NCBI GenBank assembly: GCA_020629055.1
Contig: JAHDEB010000028.1
Location: forward strand, 1 to 43,649
Reading direction: 5' to 3'
DNA length: 43,649 bases
Source: Chloroflexota bacterium
GTDB lineage: Bacteria > Chloroflexota > Anaerolineae > Promineifilales > Promineifilaceae
The position numbers were made by a program, and so were the translations under genes. Positions within the stretch are counted from its first letter, which is position 1, and each line of letters starts with the position of its first letter. The notes beneath the pieces are model-generated. The model was not told the DNA's origin and searched no databases. It saw nothing but the letters and a program-made list of their open reading frames with translations. Shown piece after piece: positions 8,728 through 15,649 of this stretch.

Positions 8728-8800
8728 GGTGAATCAGTATTCGGTGTGATACCGAATAGCGAATCGGACTGGCCCGTAGGGCACCGAATACCGATTCACC
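8728..8800. repeat. Long imperfect inverted repeat in a convergent gap
   Basis: Left arm GGTGAATCAGTATTCGGTG (8728-8746) and right arm CACCGAATACCGATTCACC (8782-8800) match at 18 of 19 positions, with a 35-nt loop that itself carries ATACCGAATAGCGAATCGG, another variant of the same motif. It fills the gap between the convergent acyl-CoA dehydrogenase and amidohydrolase genes. It resembles a small dispersed palindromic repeat and may also act as a bidirectional terminator. Confidence 0.7.
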
Positions 8801-8838
8801 CGTTTAATTTTATCGCAACGTATGCCTACTAAAAGACT

Positions 8839-10266
8839 TTACAGATTGCCTGCTTCCATCGCCTCTAACAATTTCATCGACTGATGCACCGGGTCAGCAG
8901 CGACTGCCGCTGACAAGCGTTCTCCTTCTGCCTGCACTTCCTCTCGAATCGCCCGTTCGTCTAACGTCAACACAACGCGATCTCGCATAACAAAACGGCC
9001 ATCGATCATCGAGTGCACCACTTCCCGGCCGGTTGCGGCAAATATCAAGTTTGGCACTAACGTACGGATCGGCCCGTCTAAAATCGGCAAGATGTTCGGT
9101 TCAGTGACATCGATGAAGATCATGTCGGCCTTTTTGCCTACTTCTAGCGAGCCTATTTCATCTCCTAGACCGATCGCTTGTGCTCCTTCAATCGTCCCCA
9201 TGCGCAAAACTTCCCAAGCTGGCATAACTGTCGGATCTTTATATTTGATTTTGTTAAACAGCGAGGTTAGCTTCATTTCATTCCAAACGTTGTGACAATT
9301 ATTTCCGGCCGCTTGGTCTGACCCCAAACAGACAACGCCCCCCATTTGGCGAAACACGTGGGCCGGCGGCACAATGCCATCAATAATGCCAATACTGCCC
9401 GAACACAGGGCCATTTTCGCTCCTGATTTTGCAATAAGCTGTGTCTCTTCATCGGTCGCTTCTGTCAGGTGCACGGCCAGCAGTTGTTCGTCTAGATAGC
9501 CGATTTCTTGCAGGTAGGCCGGTGTTCGCTCACCGTACCGTTTAACCATTTGATCAATTTCGCGATCCCCTTGAGCCGTATGGACATGGACCATTAAGCC
9601 CCGCTCGGCCGCCAGTTTTTTGCATTCCATCAGCTGATCTAAGCCGATCATGTCAGGCCCTTGTGGCCCATACATCACACTAATCCGCCCATCATGGCTG
9701 CGATGCCAGTTGTCAGCAAACGCGGTCGCTCTATCTATCGTCTCTCGTCCTCGCTGTTCGTCAAACGGGTATAAGTCACCGATTTTTAACCCGGCCATCC
9801 CCTGCGCTGGTAAAGCATTGATCCGAGCGGTTAACATAGCCCGAACACCGGCGTTGGCGAACACTTCACCCCAGCCGTCCATGGGCCAAGCATAGTCACC
9901 GAATAGGGTTGTGCCAGCTTTGATGCCTTCTAATACACAGGTGCGCGTACCCGCGAGGAATGCAGGTTGATCCATGTATTTATGATACGGGGCCAATCCA
10001 GCTTGCATCCAATTCCACACATCTTGGGCCACACCACGAACAACGGCGTATGAAGCATGCATGTGCCCATCGATCAGGCCGGGCATGATGCACATCTGTT
10101 TCGCATCGATCGTTTCTTTGGCAGAGATGGTCTTTTGCAGCTCGGCCGTCGTGCCAACTGCGACAATGCGGCCGTTTTCAACCGCAACCGCGCCATTTTT
10201 AATATAGCCGACGCCTGTTCCTTGCATCGTTAATAGGTGAGCATTGATAAATAAATAGTCAGACAT
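8839..10266 (-). CDS. Amidohydrolase-superfamily metal-dependent deaminase/hydrolase
   Basis: A 475-aa member of the TRZ/ATZ-type amidohydrolases, which hydrolyse or deaminate heterocycles such as adenosine derivatives, guanine or triazines. The protein has the split beta-sandwich plus TIM barrel order: N-terminal INAHLLTM and VGTTAEL strands, metal motif GHMH (His68, His70), His227/His229 in MVHVHTAQ, His266 in AVHLTEA and Asp317 in LGSDQAAG, followed by GSLEVGKKADMIFID. A single catalytic metal ion is expected. It is cytoplasmic with no signal peptide. The substrate cannot be chosen from sequence alone; S-adenosylhomocysteine/5'-methylthioadenosine deaminase and chlorohydrolase are the common annotations. 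It has no obvious operon partners. Confidence 0.9.
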   Translation of the reverse strand: MSDYLFINAHLLTMQGTGVGYIKNGAVAVENGRIVAVGTTAELQKTISAKETIDAKQMCIMPGLIDGHMHASYAVVRGVAQDVWNWMQAGLAPYHKYMDQPAFLAGTRTCVLEGIKAGTTLFGDYAWPMDGWGEVFANAGVRAMLTARINALPAQGMAGLKIGDLYPFDEQRGRETIDRATAFADNWHRSHDGRISVMYGPQGPDMIGLDQLMECKKLAAERGLMVHVHTAQGDREIDQMVKRYGERTPAYLQEIGYLDEQLLAVHLTEATDEETQLIAKSGAKMALCSGSIGIIDGIVPPAHVFRQMGGVVCLGSDQAAGNNCHNVWNEMKLTSLFNKIKYKDPTVMPAWEVLRMGTIEGAQAIGLGDEIGSLEVGKKADMIFIDVTEPNILPILDGPIRTLVPNLIFAATGREVVHSMIDGRFVMRDRVVLTLDERAIREEVQAEGERLSAAVAADPVHQSMKLLEAMEAGNL

Positions 10267-10415
10267 AATAGGTTTTACCGAGAGATAATCGATTAATCTT
10301 TTCTCGTTAGAATGGTTTAAATCCTAAAAGAGAAAGCTGTTAGAGGGTAGAGGCTCGTTATTGGATTGTGGCGGTATCTTCTCAGAAAAAGGGGAGAGGC
10401 GCACCCAAAGATTCA

Positions 10416-11072
10416 CTAATTCATTGAAAAGGGGCCATCTTGATTGGGAGAGATGGCTGGGTCAAGCATGTTCCGTAATATTGAAATTTCTTGACGTGTC
10501 TTTTCATAGACTTTGGTGATCAATGTGGCTCCATCATTGATTTCAAGCATAGGTTGTTTTTGCAAATTGGGTACTTGCAGCAGGGTCGTTGCGAGATAAG
10601 CGAGTTCGACAGGGTCTTTGGGTAGCTCATCTAGGTTGACTTCCATATTGCCTAGAGTCGCCAAAACATTCAGGTAGTTTTTGAGGAGCTTTTTAAGATA
10701 CCACCCTTTAATTTTTTCATCTTTGTTAAGTTCTGGATCGAAATCTAACTGTTCGACTTTTCCGACCAAGTAGGGGCGGTCATGTAGGTACTCGCGAATA
10801 ATAATGCGTTCACGGCCGATACCGGCGATGTCCATACGGCCGTCACGCAGCGGCTGAACCTGCTCGATATACGCTGCACAGCCGACGCTATGCGTTTCTG
10901 GTGCACCACCACCGACTTCAAGCCCTGACTTAATCAAAACAATGCCAAAAGGCTTCTCTTCAGCGATACAGAGATTGATCATTTTTTTGTACCGCTCTTC
11001 AAATATGTGAAGATGAACCGGCATACCCGGAAAAAGAACGGTATTGAGAGGGAAGAGGGGCATTTCTAACAT
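10416..11072 (-). CDS. LON-substrate-binding-domain protein
   Basis: A protein of about 218 aa consisting of the Lon N-terminal (PUA-like) substrate-binding domain plus a helical extension, without the AAA+ or protease domains. The motif MPLFPLNTVLFPGMPVHLHIFEERYKKM is diagnostic at the N-terminus (given here as a family signature), and later DIAGIGRERIIIREY and DPVELAYLATTLLQVP match Lon-N proteins. The frame stays open to an ATG at 11120, but the start at 11072 is preferred because the extra 16 codons overlap a good promoter and the conserved domain begins right after this Met. Stand-alone proteins of this type are widespread and their partners are unclear. It may bind substrates for a protease or cereblon-like complex (inference). 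Confidence 0.85.
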   Translation of the reverse strand: MLEMPLFPLNTVLFPGMPVHLHIFEERYKKMINLCIAEEKPFGIVLIKSGLEVGGGAPETHSVGCAAYIEQVQPLRDGRMDIAGIGRERIIIREYLHDRPYLVGKVEQLDFDPELNKDEKIKGWYLKKLLKNYLNVLATLGNMEVNLDELPKDPVELAYLATTLLQVPNLQKQPMLEINDGATLITKVYEKTRQEISILRNMLDPAISPNQDGPFSMN

Positions 11073-11081
11073 GTGGCCTGG

Positions 11082-11111
11082 ATCATACCACCCGAAACCG
11101 ATCGCTGTAAA
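11082..11111 (-). promoter_or_regulatory. Leftward promoter placing a nearly leaderless start on the LON-domain gene
   Basis: On the minus strand TTTACA (11111-11106) and TATGAT (11087-11082) are 18 bp apart. The ATG at 11072 follows TATGAT by 9 bases, so transcription would begin at or within a base or two of the start codon, giving a leaderless mRNA. Confidence 0.5.
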
Positions 11112-11137
11112 CCCAGTCATATACGCTGTTGAGACAA

Positions 11138-11267
11138 TAGACCTTATCGGTTTTAAATTTCCCTTGACAGGATCATTAGGAAAAACAGGATAGGAAGCTC
11201 TAAAAGCTGTTTTTACCCTGTAAATTTTGTGATTCCTGTCTAAATATCTTATTTCCGATAAGGTCTA
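11138..11267. mobile_element. 130-bp MITE-like imperfect palindrome with TA ends
   Basis: Perfect 13-bp terminal inverted repeats TAGACCTTATCGG (11138-11150) and CCGATAAGGTCTA (11255-11267) bound a non-coding element. Inner parts also pair: GACAGGATCA with TGATTCCTGTC, AAAAACAG with CTGTTTTT, and AGCT with AGCT at the centre. The outermost dinucleotide is TA on both sides, as expected for a TA target duplication of IS630/Tc1-mariner-type elements. It contains no coding capacity and lies in a divergent promoter gap. A stable structured RNA or a regulatory palindrome is the alternative. Confidence 0.6.
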
Positions 11268-11282
11268 ATGGATCAATTTAGG

Positions 11283-11326
11283 GGTCATATTTGAATATAT
11301 GACCGAGTCATGACTGTCTTATGACC
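11283..11326. promoter_or_regulatory. Array of ATGAC half-sites upstream of the small membrane protein
   Basis: GGTCATAT (11283-11290) and ATATGACC (11297-11304) form an 8-bp inverted repeat, followed by the palindrome AGTCATGACT (11306-11315) and a further ATGACC (11321-11326). Five ATGAC/GTCAT half-sites in 44 bp suggest a cooperative regulator-binding region. Confidence 0.4.
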
Positions 11327-11412
11327 AGTGGCACTTAAATTGCATCGTCGATCTCGATATGCTTATGCCATGATCATTTGATCAAGAAAATAAATGACTG
11401 AGTGAGGTTGAT

Positions 11413-11949
11413 ATGAATAAGAAAAATCCTGTAAATTCTGGTATCGGTTTGGTGGCATTGGGTGTTGTATTTCTAGCTTTTCAATTTATAAACTTTGATG
11501 GGTTTTTGGTTCTTCCCGCTCTCGGCATCGGCTTCATTGCTTGGGCGTTTTTAAGCCGTAAAAAAGGACTTTTAATTCCTGGCGGCATTCTTTCGGGAAT
11601 CGCTCTGGGCGTCACATTGTCAGAATCAGCTTTAGCGTCTGGCTTGGGTGGTAATGTGGATGACGGATTGTTTTTGTTAGGCTTTGCGGCCGGATGGTTT
11701 GCGATTGCCGCTTTAAACTTGCTGTTTTTCGGTGAAACGCAATTGTGGCCCGTGATTCCTGGCGGTCTTTTGGCACTCATCGGCGTTGGTGTTATGACAG
11801 ACGGCGTCATTTTAGATATGTTGACGCACGCCGGCCGACTATGGCCAATCATTCTAATCGTTATTGGATTATCAATTGTGTGGAAGCAGTATCAGTCTAA
11901 TGAAGACGCCGACTATGTTTATGAAAAATCACCTGAAGATTTAATTTAA
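11413..11949 (+). CDS. Small multi-pass membrane protein, LiaF-N-terminus/DUF5668-like
   Basis: A 178-aa protein with about five hydrophobic segments and a short acidic C-terminal tail (NEDADYVYEKSPEDLI). The last membrane hairpin, GRLWPIILIVIGLSIVWK, resembles the repeated 'WPxxLIxxGxxxLW' pattern found in LiaI/LiaF-type and DUF5668 envelope-stress membrane proteins. That assignment is by pattern only. GAGG precedes the ATG by about 6 bp. A strong terminator follows the gene. The function is unknown; envelope sensing or membrane stabilisation would fit. Confidence 0.75.
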   Translation: MNKKNPVNSGIGLVALGVVFLAFQFINFDGFLVLPALGIGFIAWAFLSRKKGLLIPGGILSGIALGVTLSESALASGLGGNVDDGLFLLGFAAGWFAIAALNLLFFGETQLWPVIPGGLLALIGVGVMTDGVILDMLTHAGRLWPIILIVIGLSIVWKQYQSNEDADYVYEKSPEDLI

Positions 11950-11977
11950 TCTTTCAGCCAAAACATAGAACGATGAT

Positions 11978-12017
11978 AAACTTCCGGTATGGATTATCCG
12001 TACCGGAAGTTTTTTTT
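11978..12017 (+). terminator. Strong rho-independent terminator overlapping the next gene's start
   Basis: AAACTTCCGGTA (11978-11989) pairs perfectly with TACCGGAAGTTT (12001-12012). The loop can extend the stem through GGAT/ATCC, and an eight-T run (12010-12017) follows. It lies 28 bp past the stop codon of the small membrane protein. The ATG of the following lipoprotein gene begins on the last base of the left arm. Confidence 0.85.
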
Positions 12018-12858
12018 GTTTATCCCCTGCATGCTGCTGATTTTTTCATGCGCTTTACCAAACTTTGCAGCTTTGGCCCCTGCACCTGCTCCCACAAACC
12101 GAGCCCCGATTCGCCCATCGGCTAGCCAAGTGCCAGCTACCACACAAGCCGAAAGCAACGAGCAAGACGTTCAATCGGCCGGTTCTACGGTTACGATCGA
12201 ACCACCTGATTCTCCAGACCCAATTGTTGAATTACCAACTGTGGCTGTTGCTGCCTCAGATGATGATTCGGCCGATCAGACCCAATTTGATATCGGTGTT
12301 CCTTATCAACTTAGTCGTTCGGCCGTGTTTTTTCACAAACCCCCGGCCGGGCAAAGTTTGGTATATTCGCTTTCAAGCGGGTCTCAGCTGGAGTTTAGCT
12401 CAGAGCCGACCGGCCAAGTGGGAGAGTTGATCGTTATTGAAACTGAAAACAGCAACTATTACTTGATCCCATTTTCAACTGATGCTCAGCTACAGCTCGA
12501 TGTCACAGTCCCTGAGGGGCGCTTGGCTGAAATTAAGGCGAATTTCTTGTTTGAACAGCCGGAAGATCAGCTGACATGGACGACGTCCGTCCCCGAAAAT
12601 GAGGTGACGCGAGCTGAGTTTGATGCCACCGGCCAGCGGCCGTTTTTAGTTGAGTTGCGTCCGGCGCCCGGTTTTGATGGGGTTTTAGAGATTTATAACG
12701 GGGAGGGGCTTTTGTTATCAAAAGATGACAATGGGGCGGGTGAGAATGAGTTTGCGATTTTTACGCCGTCTGAAACTAGTCGATTAACGTTTGTCATTTC
12801 AGGCTATCAAGCGGCCGGGGGAGATTTTGAGCTGAGTGTGACCCAATTTCCTGAGTAG
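11989..12858 (+). CDS. Lipoprotein with PPC-like beta domain
   Basis: A 289-aa predicted lipoprotein. From the ATG at 11989 the product starts MDYPYRKFFLF, has a hydrophobic core and a lipobox-like LIFSC with Cys21. No Shine-Dalgarno sequence is visible, and the start codon lies in a terminator hairpin. A later Met (12031) would leave too short a signal, so the start is kept with reservation. Residues about 25-95 are a Pro/Ala/Ser-rich linker. The C-terminal 75 residues, with FLVELRPAPGFDGVLEIYN, LLLSKDDNG and FVISGYQAAGGDFELSV, match bacterial pre-peptidase C-terminal (PPC) beta-sandwich domains. It probably sits on the outer face of the membrane; the ligand is unknown. It converges on the response-regulator gene with 2 bp between stops. 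Confidence 0.75.
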   Translation: MDYPYRKFFLFIPCMLLIFSCALPNFAALAPAPAPTNRAPIRPSASQVPATTQAESNEQDVQSAGSTVTIEPPDSPDPIVELPTVAVAASDDDSADQTQFDIGVPYQLSRSAVFFHKPPAGQSLVYSLSSGSQLEFSSEPTGQVGELIVIETENSNYYLIPFSTDAQLQLDVTVPEGRLAEIKANFLFEQPEDQLTWTTSVPENEVTRAEFDATGQRPFLVELRPAPGFDGVLEIYNGEGLLLSKDDNGAGENEFAIFTPSETSRLTFVISGYQAAGGDFELSVTQFPE

Positions 12859-12860
12859 GG

Positions 12861-13559
12861 TTAAATAACTTCGCCCAAGCGGTAGCCTGTTCCATAAACA
12901 GAGATCAGGTACCGTGGCTGCGATGGATCTGGCTCAATTCGATTACGCAAACGCCCCATATACACGCGCAAATACTCAGGCTGTGTCGATGCTTTGCCAC
13001 CCCAAACGCCCATCAGGATTTCTTCATGGGTCAAAGTTTTGCCCAGGTTTCGCATCATAAACTCAAGCAACTGGTACTCTTTCTTGGTTAGCTTTACCCC
13101 TTTCCCTGCGATTGTGACCGACCGCATATCAACGTCTAGGGTCAAATCATTGTAGACGAATGTCTCAGCTTCTTGTTCAGGTTGACTGTCTCGAATCGCT
13201 CGTCTAAAAATCGCTCTGAATCGGGCCAGCAGCTCATGAATCCCAAACGGTTTGCTTATAAAATCGTCTGCACCTAAGTCTAAGGCTCGTACTTTGTCTT
13301 GCTCTTCTTCAAGGGCGGTTAGCATAATAATCGGCACATCAGACGCTTGGCGCAACCGCCTGCAGGTTTCGAAGCCATCCATGTGGGGCATCATGATATC
13401 GAGCAAAACGAGATCGATTTTGCCAGATTGGAAATGGGCCAACGCCTCCATGCCGGACCCGGCTTGGGTTGTCGTATAGCCACGGACCTCTAAATTCTCG
13501 CAAATGTATTCACGAATCGCTGGTTCATCATCAACGACTAAGATGTGTTGATTTATCAT
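12861..13559 (-). CDS. OmpR/PhoB-family response regulator
   Basis: A 232-aa two-domain transcription regulator. The receiver domain (residues 1-118) has the acidic pair Asp10/Asp11, phospho-acceptor Asp54 in LLDIMMPHMDG, Thr81 and Lys103 in ISKPFG. The C-terminal winged helix contains VKLTKKEYQLLEFMMRN and LRVYMGRLRNRIE, followed by the YGTGYRL wing, as in KdpE/PhoB-like regulators. It is activated by phosphotransfer from the kinase encoded immediately upstream, whose stop overlaps this start codon by 4 bp (ATGA), showing translational coupling. The divergent promoter region beside the kinase gene carries direct repeats suited to an OmpR-type dimer. Confidence 0.95.
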   Translation of the reverse strand: MINQHILVVDDEPAIREYICENLEVRGYTTTQAGSGMEALAHFQSGKIDLVLLDIMMPHMDGFETCRRLRQASDVPIIMLTALEEEQDKVRALDLGADDFISKPFGIHELLARFRAIFRRAIRDSQPEQEAETFVYNDLTLDVDMRSVTIAGKGVKLTKKEYQLLEFMMRNLGKTLTHEEILMGVWGGKASTQPEYLRVYMGRLRNRIEPDPSQPRYLISVYGTGYRLGEVI

Positions 13560-15454
13560 GCTTTTTCCCTTTGATGGTGATTGATCGCTGTTTGAATTCT
13601 GGGCAGAGAAAAGATGAAATTTGTCCCCAACTCATCACTCTCGTACCAAATCCGGCCGCCGTGAGCTTCTATAAATCCACGACTAATCGCAAGCCCCAAG
13701 CCTACGCCACTCGAATGGCGATCATAGCCGGTATCAAGCCGAAAGAACGGCTCAAAAAGCTTTTCTTGGTCAGATTGCTTTAGGGGTGGCCCTGCATTTT
13801 GGACCGAAAAGAGGACATCTTTTGTAGTTTGTGCCGATCGGGTTGAAATCATGATATTGCTCTGTTCGTAGCCATATTTCAATGCGTTTTCAATTAGATT
13901 CCGAATGACCGTTTTCAACCGTTCACAGTCGGCCGAGATTCCTGGTAGATCAGGACTTAAATCGAGGTCGAGCCGAACCGTTTTCTCTATTTCCATGCTG
14001 TCTAAAACGTCAATGACACAGCTGTTTAAATCGGCCGGCCGCATCAATATTTTTAAGCGCCCTCCCTCTAAACGAGTAAAATCAAGCAGCCCCTCGATCA
14101 TTTTCTTTAATCGGCGTGATTCATTGTTGATGTGCCAAATGAAACGATTTCTTTTTTCATCATCCCATTCAATCTCATCACTGATAAGCGAGTCTGAGTA
14201 ACCGATAATTGAGGTTAATGGGGTCCTTAGCTCATGAGAAACGGTTGAGATTAAGGCGGATTTCATGCGATCCATTTCCCGGTAGTTGGTCACGTCGTGC
14301 CAAATTTGCCCCGTTCCGATCATATTCCCTTTGTCATCTTTTACTTTAAAACGCTGCAGGTTTAGATTTTGCAGCTTTCCATCGGGCCGTTTTCTCGAAA
14401 TTTCAACAAAATCGTTTTCCGTGCTGTTGATAAACGAGAGGAACTGCGGGTGCGCTTGCGCCTCGATTAGCTCAGGCATCGCATCGCTGGCTAAATGGCC
14501 GGTGATCTCTGATTGATCTACCCCGAGCCAACTGCTGGCCTGCCGATTGCAATACAGGATGGTCCCCTGCATATTTTCTAAAACCAATCCGGCGTCCATA
14601 CTTTCTAAAATCGCTTCTAGCCGGCCGGTCTGTTTAACCAACTGACCATCGGTAATCAAATATTGCTCACCCATTTTAGACAACGCGCTGGCTAACTTAC
14701 CGATCTGATCTGATCGTTGTGCTAGGCGTGCTGGCGCTTCATCTTCATTAATTGATGTGATTTCACGGCCGGTAATTTTGGCGCTAAATGTTTCTAGGTT
14801 TTGTAGTGGGGTGATGATTGTGTTCGAGAGTCGATACCAGAAAATGATAATAAACAGGATGTAGAGGGCGAGCGCTGCCCCGATCAGTTGAAAAATAATG
14901 CGTAAAGTGGCAAATGCCTGATCGGCCGGCCGCTGAATAATGACCCTAGAATCTGATTGTGGCGTGGTTACAAACGAATGTACCCAGCGGGCATTGTCAG
15001 GGGCGGCCGAGAAAAAGGATCCACTCCCTTCAGCCAAAACAAACTGCACCACATCCCTTTGCCAACTGCTCCATGCTTGCCAATCGTTCCCCTCCAGCAA
15101 ACTTGTCCCGCCACGCAGCTGCATCACATTTTGTCCATTTTGATCAACAACGGTGACAACGGCTATTTGGTCTCCCCAAACCTGATCCATCCAGCGAATG
15201 ATATTTTGGGAAGATTCCCCTAAGGATTGCCCACCCCTATCGACTTCCAGCGCCAAAGCCTGTGCCAAAGCGATATCGTTTCGCTGAACCTCAATTTCTA
15301 ACTGATTGCGGGCATACCCGGTAAAAAAGGTAACAAGGCCCACCACAAATAGGGCCAATAAAATATGCAAATTTAGCAGCCGGAAACGAATATCGTTTCT
15401 GAATAAATTAAAAAGAGTATTTTCGTCACGCTCTTTCGCCGTTGATGCTGCCAT
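13556..15454 (-). CDS. Membrane sensor histidine kinase with HAMP and PAS domains
   Basis: A 632-aa kinase. Order: short basic cytoplasmic N-terminus, transmembrane segment 27-48, extracytoplasmic sensor region 49-183, transmembrane segment 185-206, HAMP-like 207-265, PAS about 280-392 (AILESMDAGLVLENMQG, WLGVDQSEITG, WHDVTNYRE), HisKA with phospho-acceptor His407 in SHELRTPLTSIIGYS, and HATPase_c with Asn519/Asn523 (IRNLIENALKYG), FEPFFRL and the glycine box GVGLGLAISRGFIEAHGG. All catalytic boxes are intact. The extracytoplasmic region resembles no named sensor domain I recognise. A solute-binding lipoprotein is encoded divergently and might deliver the stimulus (inference). Confidence 0.95.
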   Translation of the reverse strand: MAASTAKERDENTLFNLFRNDIRFRLLNLHILLALFVVGLVTFFTGYARNQLEIEVQRNDIALAQALALEVDRGGQSLGESSQNIIRWMDQVWGDQIAVVTVVDQNGQNVMQLRGGTSLLEGNDWQAWSSWQRDVVQFVLAEGSGSFFSAAPDNARWVHSFVTTPQSDSRVIIQRPADQAFATLRIIFQLIGAALALYILFIIIFWYRLSNTIITPLQNLETFSAKITGREITSINEDEAPARLAQRSDQIGKLASALSKMGEQYLITDGQLVKQTGRLEAILESMDAGLVLENMQGTILYCNRQASSWLGVDQSEITGHLASDAMPELIEAQAHPQFLSFINSTENDFVEISRKRPDGKLQNLNLQRFKVKDDKGNMIGTGQIWHDVTNYREMDRMKSALISTVSHELRTPLTSIIGYSDSLISDEIEWDDEKRNRFIWHINNESRRLKKMIEGLLDFTRLEGGRLKILMRPADLNSCVIDVLDSMEIEKTVRLDLDLSPDLPGISADCERLKTVIRNLIENALKYGYEQSNIMISTRSAQTTKDVLFSVQNAGPPLKQSDQEKLFEPFFRLDTGYDRHSSGVGLGLAISRGFIEAHGGRIWYESDELGTNFIFSLPRIQTAINHHQREKA

Positions 15455-15494
15455 TTTAATTAAAATTCGTATGCCTGTAACAGTGAGACCCTTT

Positions 15495-15539
15495 TGAAAT
15501 GAAACAAAATTATAAACAGAAAGCTGAAATGTAACAAAA
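15495..15539. promoter_or_regulatory. Kinase promoter straddled by two direct repeats
   Basis: On the minus strand TTGTTA (15537-15532) and TATAAT (15514-15509) with a 17-bp spacer form a good promoter for the kinase/regulator operon. The direct repeats TGAAATGAAACAAAA (15495-15509) and TGAAATGTAACAAAA (15525-15539) differ at one base, are spaced 30 bp apart (about three helical turns), and cover the -10 edge and the -35. This is a likely binding site for the operon's own regulator. Confidence 0.6.
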
Positions 15540-15552
15540 AAGAACCTGATTT

Positions 15553-15565
15553 TAACAAGTTGTTA
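15553..15565. promoter_or_regulatory. Palindrome TAACAAGTTGTTA upstream of the solute-binding protein promoter
   Basis: A 6-bp inverted repeat around a central G. It lies 10 bp before the -35 box at 15575, a position suited to an activator. Its TAACAA half-site also occurs in the neighbouring direct repeats. Confidence 0.45.
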
Positions 15566-15574
15566 CAAGTTAGG

Positions 15575-15602
15575 TTGCATTTAATTGTATTGTTTGTATA
15601 CT
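15575..15602 (+). promoter_or_regulatory. Sigma-70-like promoter for the solute-binding lipoprotein
   Basis: TTGCAT (15575-15580) and TATACT (15597-15602) with a 16-bp spacer lie about 48 bp before the ATG at 15650. Confidence 0.6.
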
Positions 15603-15649
15603 TTCGCCCATATTGTTATATTTCGTTTATATTTCAATCGTCAAGCGAT

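Noticed and set aside
8728..8800. CRISPR-like repeat array
   Set aside because: There are no regularly spaced identical repeats with unique spacers; the copies are short, degenerate and mostly inverted.
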